Part shown: in pieces, positions 1 to 9,076 of the stretch
Numbering within the stretch: position 1 is the first letter of the stretch
Layout of the letters: every line of letters starts with the position of its first letter
NCBI GenBank assembly: GCA_964515235.1
Contig: CAZEVO010000004.1
Location: 12,828 to 76,827, forward strand
Reading direction: 5' to 3'
DNA: 64,000 nucleotides
Origin: OPU3-GD-OMZ sp964515235
GTDB taxonomy: Bacteria; Pseudomonadota; Gammaproteobacteria; Methylococcales; Methylomonadaceae
Program-made: the position numbers and the translations under genes
Notes under the pieces: model-generated
Databases searched by the model: none
Told to the model about the DNA's origin: nothing
The model's input: only the letters and a program-made list of their open reading frames with translations

Positions 1-25
1 TACGCTCTAATAATTTTTTATCCAT
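1..25 (-). CDS. tupB: Start of tungstate ABC permease TupB (partial)
   Basis: Only the first eight codons are inside the window; the minus strand reads MDKKLLER from an ATG at 25. It begins 14 bases after the stop of tupA, with an AGGT-like ribosome site just upstream, so it is probably cotranscribed with tupA. Assignment to the TupB-type permease rests on position, since tupA and tupB are normally adjacent; the visible residues cannot prove it. Confidence 0.5.
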
Positions 26-39
26 AACCTAGAAAAACC

Positions 40-846
40 TTAAGGCACTCTATCGCCATAAAACAAAATTTGTCCTTGGTGCTTAAATGCATTAATAATT
101 TCCTGACCTTCAGGACTGGTTAAATAATCAATATACTGACGCGCTAAACCAAAGCGTACATGTGGGTGTTTCTTTGGATTAACCGCTATGACATGATAAG
201 GGTTATTAAAGGCTAAAGCCCCTTCATAAACAATTTCTAACCCTATTGCTCCTTGATAAGCAAGATAGGTCCCTCGATCTGTTAATGTATAGGCCTGTCT
301 CTCATCAGTCATGCGTAAAACTGCCCCCATACCCTGCCCCACTGACTGATACCAATGCCCTTCAGGATCAATTCCACCCAGTTGCCACAACTGCATTTCC
401 TTTTTATGTGTTCCCGAATCATCCCCTCTAGAAATAAACAAACTTGTTCCACTTGAAATTTTCTTCATCACCTCTGCCAATGTTTTTAATTGACGCAAAC
501 CCAAAGGGTCAGTTCCGGGGCCGACTATCACGAAATCATTATGCATAACAGCTTCACGATAAACACCAAATCCAGCCTCAACAAAAGCAATCTCAGCAGC
601 AGGGGCATGTACTAAAATGACATCAACATCACCATTTTCTCCCAATCGTAACGCTTTGCCGGTCCCCACTGCAATCACATCCAAACGAATATTGTTCTGC
701 TTCTCAAAGACTGGGTTCAGAACTGACAATAATCCTGAGTTCTCAGTACTCGTCGTGGTCGCTAACCGTAAAGCAATCGTCTCTTGTGCATGCACTGAAA
801 AAAACAAACCACTACATAGAAAAAAAAGAACACATCTTTTAAACAT
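40..846 (-). CDS. tupA: Tungstate-binding periplasmic protein TupA
   Basis: Predicted periplasmic binding protein of a tungstate ABC importer. The 268-residue product has a signal peptide (about residues 1-20, cleavage after SVHA). The mature protein starts with the TupA-type oxyanion signature TTTSTENSGLL (residues 30-40), followed by VGTGKALRLGENGDVDVI around residue 60. These features separate the family from molybdate ModA. It lies directly upstream of the partial permease and is divergent from an ATPase gene, so the transporter is split between two transcripts. Tungstate would supply tungsto-enzymes such as some formate dehydrogenases; no such enzyme is in the window. Molybdate as substrate cannot be excluded. 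Confidence 0.88.
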   Translation of the reverse strand: MFKRCVLFFLCSGLFFSVHAQETIALRLATTTSTENSGLLSVLNPVFEKQNNIRLDVIAVGTGKALRLGENGDVDVILVHAPAAEIAFVEAGFGVYREAVMHNDFVIVGPGTDPLGLRQLKTLAEVMKKISSGTSLFISRGDDSGTHKKEMQLWQLGGIDPEGHWYQSVGQGMGAVLRMTDERQAYTLTDRGTYLAYQGAIGLEIVYEGALAFNNPYHVIAVNPKKHPHVRFGLARQYIDYLTSPEGQEIINAFKHQGQILFYGDRVP

Positions 847-1005
847 TGTTATATCCCAGCCATTACTACCGCTATAAAAAATTTATCGAACCTAGGCAAA
901 TCTACTCTGAGCCCATACCAGAGACAAAACTTAACGGTCATTAGGACCACTCGACAAAGACCATCGTTAAGCGTCTTTCTATAGGCTCATGTACAATATC
1001 GAATT
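847..1005. promoter_or_regulatory. Divergent tup control region with inverted repeat
   Basis: This 159-base gap holds the start regions of tupA (minus) and tupC (plus). It contains an inverted repeat: CTTAACG at 930-936 pairs with CGTTAAG at 965-971, and GGTC at 936-939 can pair with GACC at 959-962. A TACAAT hexamer at 992-997 could be a -10 box for tupC, giving a very short or leaderless transcript; the -35 is poor. It does not resemble the ModE operator. Function as operator or RNA element is inference. Confidence 0.4.
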
Positions 1006-1983
1006 ATGAATCATGCTTACCATTTGACCAACCTTAAATTTAACTACGGACACAAAGAAATCCTTAATATTGATTCGCTGTCAATCAAATCAAACCAAAT
1101 TACCGCACTGTTTGGCGCTAATGGATCCGGTAAAAGCACCTTGCTCAATATTCTTGCTTTTCTTACCCCACACAACCAAGGTCAGTTAAACTTTTTAGGC
1201 CGCCCTACACTTCCAAAAAGAATACCGCACTATCGAAAGCAAATTGCTTTTTTAACACAACGCCCCTACCTACTTCGCGGCTCCGTAAAACAAAACATCA
1301 CGACTGCCTTAAAAATTCGTGGCGTTTCAACATCACTACACGCAGAACGTATTCATAACAGCTTGAGTCATTTAGGCATTACCAACCTTGCTGACTGCAC
1401 CGTAGATCAATTATCCGACGGTGAAAAACAAAAATCGGCACTGGCACGCGCATTGGCTTTAGATCCTGACATTCTCATCCTTGATGAACCCTTTAGCTAT
1501 CTAGACCATTCCAGTCAAAACATACTTGAAGAGATCATTCAACACTATCAAAAAACCCTGATTTTTAGCACCCATGACCGCCTTCAGGGCTATGCATTAA
1601 CTAATAATGTGGTGACATTAGTGGCGGGAAAGCCCGTTCAAAGTTCGCTAGTTAATTTATTTCCAGGGCAACTATCAAATAACATCTTTAAGACCAGCAA
1701 TCTTGCCATTATTCCATCAGATCACGCCTCAACCGGGACCCATATCTCTATAGACCCCTCGCAAATTGTCTTATCTAATTCGGCCCTGTCTTCCAGCATG
1801 AGAAATCACTTCCAAGGGCGTATTACCGCAATTACCGAAGAGCTAAATAATATTCTCGTCACGATTCATGCAGGTGAAACCTTTCATGTCGTCATAACCC
1901 ACCAAGCCTTAAATGATTTAAAGATCAACATGGGTGATCAAGTTTGGCTAAATTTCAAATCTAATGCCGTTACTATTTTTTAA
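1006..1983 (+). CDS. tupC: Tungstate ABC transporter ATP-binding protein TupC-like
   Basis: ABC ATPase of 325 residues, predicted to energise the TupAB importer at the inner membrane. Visible motifs are Walker A GANGSGKST (37-45), Q-loop near LTQRPYLL, the ABC signature LSDGEKQK, Walker B DILILDEPFSYLD and the H-loop STHD. After the ATPase core, about 60-70 residues (from NHFQGRITAI) form a TOBE/MOP-like oxyanion-sensing extension, as in molybdate/tungstate ATPases. It is divergent from tupA-tupB rather than downstream of them. Substrate assignment comes from tupA; the ATPase class itself is certain. Confidence 0.82.
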   Translation: MNHAYHLTNLKFNYGHKEILNIDSLSIKSNQITALFGANGSGKSTLLNILAFLTPHNQGQLNFLGRPTLPKRIPHYRKQIAFLTQRPYLLRGSVKQNITTALKIRGVSTSLHAERIHNSLSHLGITNLADCTVDQLSDGEKQKSALARALALDPDILILDEPFSYLDHSSQNILEEIIQHYQKTLIFSTHDRLQGYALTNNVVTLVAGKPVQSSLVNLFPGQLSNNIFKTSNLAIIPSDHASTGTHISIDPSQIVLSNSALSSSMRNHFQGRITAITEELNNILVTIHAGETFHVVITHQALNDLKINMGDQVWLNFKSNAVTIF

Positions 1984-2053
1984 AAGATCCGAGTAAAAAT
2001 ACTTTACCGCCTTGTTTTCGGTTAAAATTATCTGTTTTACTCATCTAGAAACC

Positions 2054-2590
2054 ATGAATTCGTTAGTCGCTATTGGTCAATACGCTATAACCTACATTGA
2101 CACACTTAATGAACGGATTGGCCAAGCCGTTTCTTGGCTTACACTGGCCGTTGTATTAGTCACTGTCGGCATTGTTTTTTCCAGATACTGCTTGAATATC
2201 GGTGCGATTGCCGTACAAGAATCTATTTCTTATATGCACGCTCTCATCTTCATGCTGGGCGCCGCCTATACTCTTAAGCATAATGCCCACGTTCGCGTTG
2301 ATATTTTTCACCAGCGTTTTAGCAAAAACACACAAGGCTGGATTGATCTTTTTGGCTCCCTTTTATTATTAATGCCTGTCTGTCTGTTCATTATTATCTG
2401 TAGTTGGAGTTATGTTGCTGATTCTTGGGAAATTCAAGAATCATCTCGTAACTCAGGTGGCTTACCTGGTATTTACCTCCTTAAAAGCACTATTATTATC
2501 ATGGCCGGATTACTCTTCCTGCAAGGAATTTCATTAGCCATTAAAGGCCTGTTTGCTGGTCTTGACATTACTCTCAACACTGAGTCTTAA
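2054..2590 (+). CDS. TRAP transporter small permease (DctQ type)
   Basis: Small four-helix membrane subunit of a tripartite ATP-independent periplasmic transporter, 178 residues. Four hydrophobic segments are visible, with the typical family patterns RYCLNIGAIAVQES and LKHNAHVRVDIFH. The ATG at 2054 (MNSLVAIGQY) is chosen because the alternative upstream start at 2012 adds 14 residues that do not look like DctQ. The large subunit begins three bases after its stop, so the two are co-translated. No DctP solute receptor is nearby and the substrate is unknown. Confidence 0.85.
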   Translation: MNSLVAIGQYAITYIDTLNERIGQAVSWLTLAVVLVTVGIVFSRYCLNIGAIAVQESISYMHALIFMLGAAYTLKHNAHVRVDIFHQRFSKNTQGWIDLFGSLLLLMPVCLFIIICSWSYVADSWEIQESSRNSGGLPGIYLLKSTIIIMAGLLFLQGISLAIKGLFAGLDITLNTES

Positions 2591-2593
2591 GCA

Positions 2594-3973
2594 ATGGAAG
2601 AATATTTAGCTTTTTGGATGTTTCTTGCTGTCTTTTTAGTCTTACTTTCAGGCTTTCCTGTTGCTTTTGCTTTAAGTGGAACAGCACTCGGGTTTGCCGC
2701 CTTAGGCATTCAACTCGAGCTCTTTGACGCCGCCTTTTTACAGGCATTGCCGAATCGTTTATTCGGCATAATAAATAATGAAACCCTTATTGCCGTGCCT
2801 CTTTTTGTCTTTATGGGGGTCATGCTAGAGCGAGCCCAGTTGGCTGAAGATTTACTTGAAAGCATGGCCGATTTATTTGGTTCTATGCGCGGCGGCCTTG
2901 GTATCGCTGTCACGCTTGTCGGTATGTTGATGGCAGCAAGTACCGGTATAGTCGGCGCCACCGTTGTCACGATGGGGTTATTATCACTACCGACAATGTT
3001 ACGAAACCAATATGATCCGGCGATTTCTTGCGGCACCATTTGCGCTTCAGGAACCTTGGGCCAAATTATCCCTCCCTCAATAGTATTAGTTTTACTTGGT
3101 GATGTCATATCGACTGCCTATCAACAAGCTCAACTTAACATGGGGATTTTTGCACCTGAAACTGTCTCTGTCGGCGATTTATTTGCAGGCGCCCTTCTCC
3201 CGGGTCTGGCTCTGGTCTTTTTTTATCTTCTTTACATTTTCCTGACCGCCCAGTTTAAACCTGACTCGATGCCTGCCCGTATCGATAAAAACAAAACTCA
3301 TTCAATAAATTACCAAAAATTGCTAACTGGACTGGTCCCACCATTACTGCTTATGTTTGCTGTTTTAGGCTCAATCATTGCCGGTATTGCAACCCCTACC
3401 GAGGCTGCATCAGTAGGCGCAAGCGGAGCACTGCTGCTGTCCTACTTACGCAAAAAATTAACACTATCAACACTTCGTACCGTCATGCAAACGACTACGA
3501 GAATCACCAGTATGGTCTTTATGATCCTTATTGGTGCTGCACTTTTTTCTCTCGTCTTTAGAGGCTTTAACGGTGATGAAATCATTATCGAGCTATTATC
3601 AGATCTACCTGGCGGTAAACTGAGCGCAGTTTTTCTGGTCATGATTGTCATGTTTGCACTCGGCTTTGTACTCGATTTTATTGAAATCACATTTGTTATT
3701 GTGCCAATCATTGGACCTATTCTCCTTGCAATGGGTATCGACCCTATTTGGCTTGGAATTATGATTGCCATTAACCTACAAACCTCATTTCTAACACCTC
3801 CTTTTGGTTTTGCACTTTTTTACCTACGCGGTGTCGCTCCCGCTGAAATTTCTACCCTGCAAATTTATCGTGGCGTCATACCCTTTATTCTGATTCAATT
3901 ATGTATGCTTGGATTATTAGCTTATTACCCTGCGTTAGCGACATGGCTACCTGAATTTATTTATCAAAATTAA
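2594..3973 (+). CDS. TRAP transporter large permease (DctM type)
   Basis: Large membrane subunit of a TRAP importer, 459 residues, the full family length, with about twelve hydrophobic segments. Family landmarks include GFPVAFALSG near the start, GMLMAASTGIVGATVVTMG, CGTICASGTLGQIIPPSIVLVLLGD and the C-terminal QTSFLTPPFGFALFYLRG. It would move an organic anion using a sodium gradient with the small subunit just upstream. The operon continues into lptM and lysA with short gaps. As no receptor gene is adjacent, the substrate cannot be deduced. Confidence 0.9.
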   Translation: MEEYLAFWMFLAVFLVLLSGFPVAFALSGTALGFAALGIQLELFDAAFLQALPNRLFGIINNETLIAVPLFVFMGVMLERAQLAEDLLESMADLFGSMRGGLGIAVTLVGMLMAASTGIVGATVVTMGLLSLPTMLRNQYDPAISCGTICASGTLGQIIPPSIVLVLLGDVISTAYQQAQLNMGIFAPETVSVGDLFAGALLPGLALVFFYLLYIFLTAQFKPDSMPARIDKNKTHSINYQKLLTGLVPPLLLMFAVLGSIIAGIATPTEAASVGASGALLLSYLRKKLTLSTLRTVMQTTTRITSMVFMILIGAALFSLVFRGFNGDEIIIELLSDLPGGKLSAVFLVMIVMFALGFVLDFIEITFVIVPIIGPILLAMGIDPIWLGIMIAINLQTSFLTPPFGFALFYLRGVAPAEISTLQIYRGVIPFILIQLCMLGLLAYYPALATWLPEFIYQN

Positions 3974-3977
3974 ACTT

Positions 3978-4094
3978 ATGCTTACTACCCAAAAAATTAT
4001 TTGCTTAGCTTTGACTACTTTTTTACTCACGGCTTGTGGGCAAATAGGCCCACTTTATATACCCGATAACAACGCACCTGAGTACACCCCTTAG
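3978..4094 (+). CDS. lptM: Small lipoprotein LptM (YifL family)
   Basis: A 38-residue lipoprotein too short for most gene finders. The hydrophobic stretch IICLALTTFLL leads into the lipobox LLTAC (lipidated Cys20), then GQIGPLYIPDN, which matches the CGQKGPLYxP pattern of LptM/YifL. In E. coli LptM stabilises and matures the LptD-LptE lipopolysaccharide translocon. The location immediately upstream of lysA (2-base gap) is the usual gammaproteobacterial arrangement and supports the call. Confidence 0.9.
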   Translation: MLTTQKIICLALTTFLLTACGQIGPLYIPDNNAPEYTP

Positions 4095-4096
4095 TT

Positions 4097-5344
4097 ATGG
4101 ATTATTTCAATTATCAGAAACATCAACTTTTTGCTGAAAACTGCTCTGTTCGCGAGATAACCGATCAATTTGGCACCCCCTGTTATATTTATTCTCGCGC
4201 CACACTCGAACGACACTGGCAGGCCTTTGATCATGCCTTTGGCGATCATCCTCACCTCATCTGCTATGCGATGAAAGCATCGTCCAACATTGCTATTTTA
4301 AATTTATTGGCACGATTGGGTTCTGGTTTTGATATCGTTTCTATCGGTGAAATGGAACGCGTTATCGCAGCTGGCGGGGATCCAAAAAAAATAGTTTTTT
4401 CCGGTGTTGGAAAACGAGAAGATGAAATTCGAGCTGCGCTCCATGCTGGCATACACTGTTTCAATATCGAAGTCAGTGATGAAATTGACCGCATTAACAC
4501 CATCGCAAAAGAATTAGGCTGTATCGCCAATATCTCTATTCGAGTCAACCCTAATGTAGATGCAAAGACCCATCCCTATATTTCCACCGGGCTTAAAGAA
4601 AATAAGTTTGGTATTGATATCAATGAAGCATTTACCCAGTACCGGCATGCAGCTGCCTTAGAACACGTTCATATCCTTGGCATAGACTGTCATATCGGCT
4701 CTCAACTCACTGAAACCGCTCCCTTCCTTGATGCGCTTGACAAGGTATTATTACTCGTTGACAAACTTCATGAAGAAAAAATTACCATCGAACACCTAGA
4801 TCTGGGCGGTGGGCTTGGCATTTGCTATCAACATGAATCCCCGCCCGAACCTAAAGACTATATTGCTGCACTTCTTGATAAATTAGCCGGCAGAAACCTC
4901 AAAATACTGTTGGAGCCCGGGCGAGCCATTGCCGGTAATGCCGGCATCTTAGCCACACGGGTAGAATACCTAAAACCCACAGAGGCAAAAAACTTTGCTA
5001 TTGTTGATGCAGCAATGAATGACCTATTACGTCCTGCTCTTTACAATGCCTGGCAAGATATTATTCCGGTCAATCAACTGTCAACTGCCACCAAGAAACA
5101 GTGGGACATTGTCGGTCCTGTTTGTGAAACGGGAGATTTTCTTGGCAAACAACGTACCTTAGCATTATCTCCTAATGATTTATTAGCCATTCGCTCATCT
5201 GGTGCCTATGGCTTTTCAATGAGTTCAAACTATAATTCTAGACCACGCCCCCCTGAAGTTCTGGTCGATGGTAATCAATTTCACTTGATCCGGAAACGAG
5301 AGCCAATTGCCAGTTTGTGGCAAGGTGAGGCTCTGCTCCCATGA
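4097..5344 (+). CDS. lysA: Diaminopimelate decarboxylase
   Basis: Converts meso-diaminopimelate to L-lysine and CO2 in the cytoplasm with pyridoxal phosphate. The 415-residue protein has the alanine-racemase-like barrel with the cofactor lysine in YAMKASSN (Lys60), the phosphate-binding glycines in DLGGGLGICY, the LLEPGRAIAGNAG segment, and the C-terminal substrate motif GPVCETGDFLG plus SSGAYGFSMSSNYNSRPRPPEVLV. Length is normal. It begins 2 bases after lptM and is followed by dapF, its pathway neighbour. Confidence 0.97.
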   Translation: MDYFNYQKHQLFAENCSVREITDQFGTPCYIYSRATLERHWQAFDHAFGDHPHLICYAMKASSNIAILNLLARLGSGFDIVSIGEMERVIAAGGDPKKIVFSGVGKREDEIRAALHAGIHCFNIEVSDEIDRINTIAKELGCIANISIRVNPNVDAKTHPYISTGLKENKFGIDINEAFTQYRHAAALEHVHILGIDCHIGSQLTETAPFLDALDKVLLLVDKLHEEKITIEHLDLGGGLGICYQHESPPEPKDYIAALLDKLAGRNLKILLEPGRAIAGNAGILATRVEYLKPTEAKNFAIVDAAMNDLLRPALYNAWQDIIPVNQLSTATKKQWDIVGPVCETGDFLGKQRTLALSPNDLLAIRSSGAYGFSMSSNYNSRPRPPEVLVDGNQFHLIRKREPIASLWQGEALLP

Positions 5345-5394
5345 ATCTCTCGTCCAAAAGAAACCACAAATTTTAATCAGTCTAACCAGCTTTT

Positions 5395-6234
5395 ATGACA
5401 GCAATAGCCTTCACAAAAATGCATGGCCTTGGCAATGACTTTGTCGTTATTGATGCTATTAACCAAACAATAAACCTCAGCCCGAAACAAATACACTTTC
5501 TCGCTGACCGCCATTTTGGCATTGGCTTTGATCAATTACTATTAGTCGAAGCCAGTCATCCAGAATCATCGGCTGATTTTAAGTACCGTATTTTTAATGC
5601 TGATGGCAGCGAGGTCTCTCAATGTGGTAACGGTGCGCGCTGTTTTGCACACTTTATTCGTCACCAAAAATTATCATTGAAAAATGACATTCTTGTCGAC
5701 ACGCACGCAGGGCAATTATTACTCAGTTTCAATAAGAATGATTTAATCTCTGTGAATATGGGAATCCCGCAGCACGACCCTGTGCAAATCCCTTTAGCCC
5801 TATCTTCACCCCAATCATCACTCTATTCCGTTACTATTGATGATATCGAATGGTCTTTTTCCGCTGTATCCATTGGTAACCCACATGCAGTGATCGTCAT
5901 TGACGATGTTAAAACCGCTCCTGTTCATACACTGGGGAAAATACTTGAAAGTCACCCTATTTTTCCTAGACGAGCTAATATTGGCTTCATGCAAATTATC
6001 AATCCTAATTACATTAAACTTCGTGTCTATGAGCGCGGTTCCGGTGAAACATTAGCCTGTGGCAGTGGCGCATGTGCTGCTGTTATTTGCGGTATTGAAA
6101 GAGATATGTTAGAAAAAGAAGTACAGGTTGAATTACCAGGCGGCAAACTAAAAATTCATTGGCAAGGGCGTAACATGCCTGTTTTTATGACCGGTTCGGC
6201 CACACCTGTTTTTAACGGCACAATTACCCTGTAA
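5395..6234 (+). CDS. dapF: Diaminopimelate epimerase
   Basis: Interconverts LL- and meso-diaminopimelate, providing the substrate of LysA and the cross-linking residue of peptidoglycan. The 279-residue protein has both catalytic cysteines: Cys77 in QCGNGARC and Cys222 in ACGSGACA. The N-terminal MHGLGNDFVVID is diagnostic. It lies 50 bases downstream of lysA and 15 bases upstream of the DUF484 gene in the conserved lysA-dapF-DUF484-xerC order. Confidence 0.98.
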   Translation: MTAIAFTKMHGLGNDFVVIDAINQTINLSPKQIHFLADRHFGIGFDQLLLVEASHPESSADFKYRIFNADGSEVSQCGNGARCFAHFIRHQKLSLKNDILVDTHAGQLLLSFNKNDLISVNMGIPQHDPVQIPLALSSPQSSLYSVTIDDIEWSFSAVSIGNPHAVIVIDDVKTAPVHTLGKILESHPIFPRRANIGFMQIINPNYIKLRVYERGSGETLACGSGACAAVICGIERDMLEKEVQVELPGGKLKIHWQGRNMPVFMTGSATPVFNGTITL

Positions 6235-6249
6235 CACGGAACCTACGAG

Positions 6250-6948
6250 ATGACACTTAAAATAACCGAGACTCAAGTCAAAGCCTACCTTGAAAAGAAC
6301 CCTGACTTTTTTCACAATCATCTCGAATTATTGGAAAGCCTTTCTGTTCCTCACCCAAGCGGTCCCGCTATTTCTTTAGTGGCTAAACAGCTTGAGATTT
6401 TCAGAGCTAAACACCAAAAAGTCGAAGGACAATTTATTGAATTAATTGATATCGCCAAGGAAAATGATCTGACCGCTCAAAGAATGCATGAACTCACTCT
6501 TGCCATCTTGGACTCTCAGACCCTTGACGACCTTCTAGAAAATTTAAATGAGGTCTTTGCCAACTGTTTTTTAAGTGATTTTTTTAGTCTTAGAATTTTT
6601 AATGACCATGAAAACGACCAACTCGCCACAAAAAACCTCTTCATTAACAGAAACAGTAAGCACGCCCTTGCATTCAAAGATGTTCTGGCATTAAATCAGC
6701 CGCAATGTGGTAAACCACCGATTAATCAGGCACAAATCCTATTTGCTGAGAATGCCTTACAAATAAAATCTTGCGCTATTATACCCATGAACTTTACCGG
6801 CCTAGAGGGTGTCATTGCTATAGGTAGCCGTGAAAAAGAACGCTATAAAACTGACATGGGCCACCTATTCTTAACTCAAATTAGTGAAATTATTGCGACG
6901 CAACTCATCACTTGCCTAACAAAATACCAAGGCCCCCATCGCTGCTAA
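6250..6948 (+). CDS. DUF484 family protein
   Basis: Conserved cytoplasmic protein of 232 residues always found between dapF and xerC in many gammaproteobacteria. The N-terminus (VKAYLEKNPDFFHNHLELLESLSVPHPSGPAISLVAKQLEIFR) is the family signature, followed by a helical linker and a GAF-like sensor domain from about residue 80 to the end. The biochemical role is not known; its position suggests a link to XerC or cell division, which is inference. Confidence 0.92.
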   Translation: MTLKITETQVKAYLEKNPDFFHNHLELLESLSVPHPSGPAISLVAKQLEIFRAKHQKVEGQFIELIDIAKENDLTAQRMHELTLAILDSQTLDDLLENLNEVFANCFLSDFFSLRIFNDHENDQLATKNLFINRNSKHALAFKDVLALNQPQCGKPPINQAQILFAENALQIKSCAIIPMNFTGLEGVIAIGSREKERYKTDMGHLFLTQISEIIATQLITCLTKYQGPHRC

Positions 6949-6992
6949 AATAAAGTCTCAAGTCAAAAAATGCATGAAAATTTATTACGCCT

Positions 6993-7892
6993 ATGAATCC
7001 TGAAGCATTAAAGTTACTCAACGACTTTTTTGATCACCTGCTCTATGAAAAACGTGCCGCCAAGAATACCCTAACTAACTACCAACGTGACCTTAAGCAG
7101 TTAAGCCTATTTTGTCAGCAAAAATCATTTGAGCATTGGGGCCAACTTCAATACCCTGATCTCAGAAATCATATTGCCAACCGCCATCGTCAAGGTCTTA
7201 GCGGTAAAAGTTTACAACGAGAATTATCTGCCATTCGTAGCTTTTTCAATTACCTCATTAAAAACAACTACTTACAAACAAACCCCGCAAGTTATTTACG
7301 AGCACCTAAGGCCGCCAAAACATTACCCAAAACACTCGATATTGACCAGATTCATGGCTTACTTGAGAATACTGCAAAGTCAAAACTAGAAACTAGAGAT
7401 CTCGCTATCTTTGAAGTATTTTATTCTTGTGGCCTTCGGCTTTCAGAACTGACCAGCTTAAACGTTGAAGATATTGATTTCTCCGAACAAATGGTAACCA
7501 TACAACATGGAAAAGGCCACAAAAGCCGACTAGTACCCATTGGGGGGAAAGCACTTACTGCCATAAAAAAATGGCTACCTGTACGTTTTTCCCTCAAAAC
7601 AAACAATACTCAGGCTCTCTTTCTCAACCAACATGGTAAGCGTCTCAGCAACCGAAGCGTTCAAAGCCGACTGACTCATTGGTGTAAAAAAAACCATAGC
7701 CCCGTCCATATCCATCCTCATATGCTACGCCACTCTTTTGCTAGTCATTTTTTGGAATCCAGTCAAAATCTTCGTGCAGTTCAAGAACTACTCGGCCACA
7801 GTAAAATAAGCACAACACAAATCTACACTCATCTTGATTTTCAACATTTATTGCAGGTTTACGACAAGACCCACCCCCGTGCCAAAAAATAA
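6993..7892 (+). CDS. xerC: Tyrosine recombinase XerC
   Basis: Site-specific recombinase which, with XerD, resolves chromosome dimers at dif during division. The 299-residue protein has an N-terminal SAM-like core-binding domain (about 1-90) and the C-terminal catalytic domain with the usual residues: Arg in SCGLRLSEL, Lys in HGKGHKSRLVPI, His-x-x-Arg in HMLRHSFASHFL, His in LGHSKIS and nucleophile Tyr in TTQIYTHLD. Context after dapF and DUF484 selects XerC over XerD. Confidence 0.96.
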   Translation: MNPEALKLLNDFFDHLLYEKRAAKNTLTNYQRDLKQLSLFCQQKSFEHWGQLQYPDLRNHIANRHRQGLSGKSLQRELSAIRSFFNYLIKNNYLQTNPASYLRAPKAAKTLPKTLDIDQIHGLLENTAKSKLETRDLAIFEVFYSCGLRLSELTSLNVEDIDFSEQMVTIQHGKGHKSRLVPIGGKALTAIKKWLPVRFSLKTNNTQALFLNQHGKRLSNRSVQSRLTHWCKKNHSPVHIHPHMLRHSFASHFLESSQNLRAVQELLGHSKISTTQIYTHLDFQHLLQVYDKTHPRAKK

Positions 7893-7958
7893 TCTTATCT
7901 AGAACACACTAGAGTATTAGCGTTCAGTTCAAATAAATATCGTTTTCAATAACTTACC

Positions 7959-7989
7959 TTGCCATTTCTGATACCATAACCCTTATAAT
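7959..7989 (+). promoter_or_regulatory. Possible promoter for the DUF2333 gene
   Basis: A TTGCCA hexamer (7959-7964) is followed by TATAAT (7984-7989) with a 19-base spacer, longer than ideal. It sits about 40 bases before the DUF2333 start, in the only sizeable gap after xerC, and would begin a new transcript. Confidence 0.35.
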
Positions 7990-8029
7990 AATTTCTTCAC
8001 CCATCTGGAATACGAACAAGGCATACAAT

Positions 8030-9022
8030 ATGGCAATCAGTTCAATCATTGATAATATTAGATACCGTGGGTTTGCCTGGTTAATGGGCTTTTTCTTTTT
8101 ATTAATCTTGGTTTTTGCTACTCTTTTAGCCCAGTATGCATCATTAGAACCCGACCAGTTCGATGTGCAGGAAGAAGCCCTAAGAACATCCAAAAAAACC
8201 AATATACGACTTATTCCCAATGGCTATCTCTATAGCAATACGCTGGCAATTTTAACCGATACGCTTTTAGATAAAAATGGTGGCTACTTAAGCAACGATG
8301 TTGCTCCGCCAAGCGTATTCCTCGATAACATGCCTAGTTGGGAATATGGCGCTTTAGTCATGATTCGCGATGGTGCAACAGCCCTCCGTAATCAATTTGC
8401 ACGCTCACAATCGCAATCAAGTGAAGACCCTGATCTAGCCAAAGCCGAGCCGTATTTTTACTATGAGCATAATTCTTGGGCACTCCCTTCAACAGAGGGT
8501 GAATACCGTAAAGGTACTAAAGCACTCAAAAATTATATGGGCCGTTTACTTAATACTCGGAGCAAAAACCGTGCCCAATTTTATTCTCGTGCAGACAATT
8601 TGAGACAATATTTTGAAGTTGTTGAAAAACGTTTAGGTGGTCTTTCGGCCCGTTTAATTGCCAGTACCGGCCGACTCCAACCCACTAATCTCAATGAGCG
8701 CTATGCAACAATGACACAAACCTCGTGGATAAAGATTGACGATGTTTTCTGGGAAGCACGTGGTGCAACATGGGCTCTAGTCCACCTACTCAAAGCGGTC
8801 GAACATGATTTTGGCGATGTTTTAGCCGACAAAAATGCCACTGAAACCATGCAACGTGTTATTCACGAATTAGAAAAGGCCATTACGCCCATTTGGAGCC
8901 CTATGATTCTAAATGGTGACGGCTTTGGAATCTTATCTAATTACTCTCTAACGATGGCTACTTATATTACGCGGGCTAATGCCGCAACTTTAGATTTACG
9001 TGACATTATGATGCGCGGCTAG
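8030..9022 (+). CDS. DUF2333 family inner-membrane protein
   Basis: Conserved hypothetical of 330 residues with one N-terminal membrane anchor (about residues 14-36, WLMGFFFLLILVFATLLA) and a large, presumably periplasmic, helical domain. Family features are LIPNGYLYSNTLAILTDTLLDKNGGYLSND, SWEYGALVMIRDGATALRNQFARSQSQS and the aromatic-rich FYYEHNSWALPSTEGEYRKG. The function is unknown. A small DUF4389 membrane protein follows 54 bases later and may be a partner. Confidence 0.85.
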   Translation: MAISSIIDNIRYRGFAWLMGFFFLLILVFATLLAQYASLEPDQFDVQEEALRTSKKTNIRLIPNGYLYSNTLAILTDTLLDKNGGYLSNDVAPPSVFLDNMPSWEYGALVMIRDGATALRNQFARSQSQSSEDPDLAKAEPYFYYEHNSWALPSTEGEYRKGTKALKNYMGRLLNTRSKNRAQFYSRADNLRQYFEVVEKRLGGLSARLIASTGRLQPTNLNERYATMTQTSWIKIDDVFWEARGATWALVHLLKAVEHDFGDVLADKNATETMQRVIHELEKAITPIWSPMILNGDGFGILSNYSLTMATYITRANAATLDLRDIMMRG

Positions 9023-9076
9023 CAATCACTTAATAGCGCTTTTCGTCACCCATTCATCATTTAAGGAAACTCAGAG

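Noticed and set aside
2710..3108. Minus-strand open frame inside dctM
   Set aside because: It lies entirely inside a clear DctM coding region and its translation is Ser/Pro/Lys-rich, typical of an antisense shadow.
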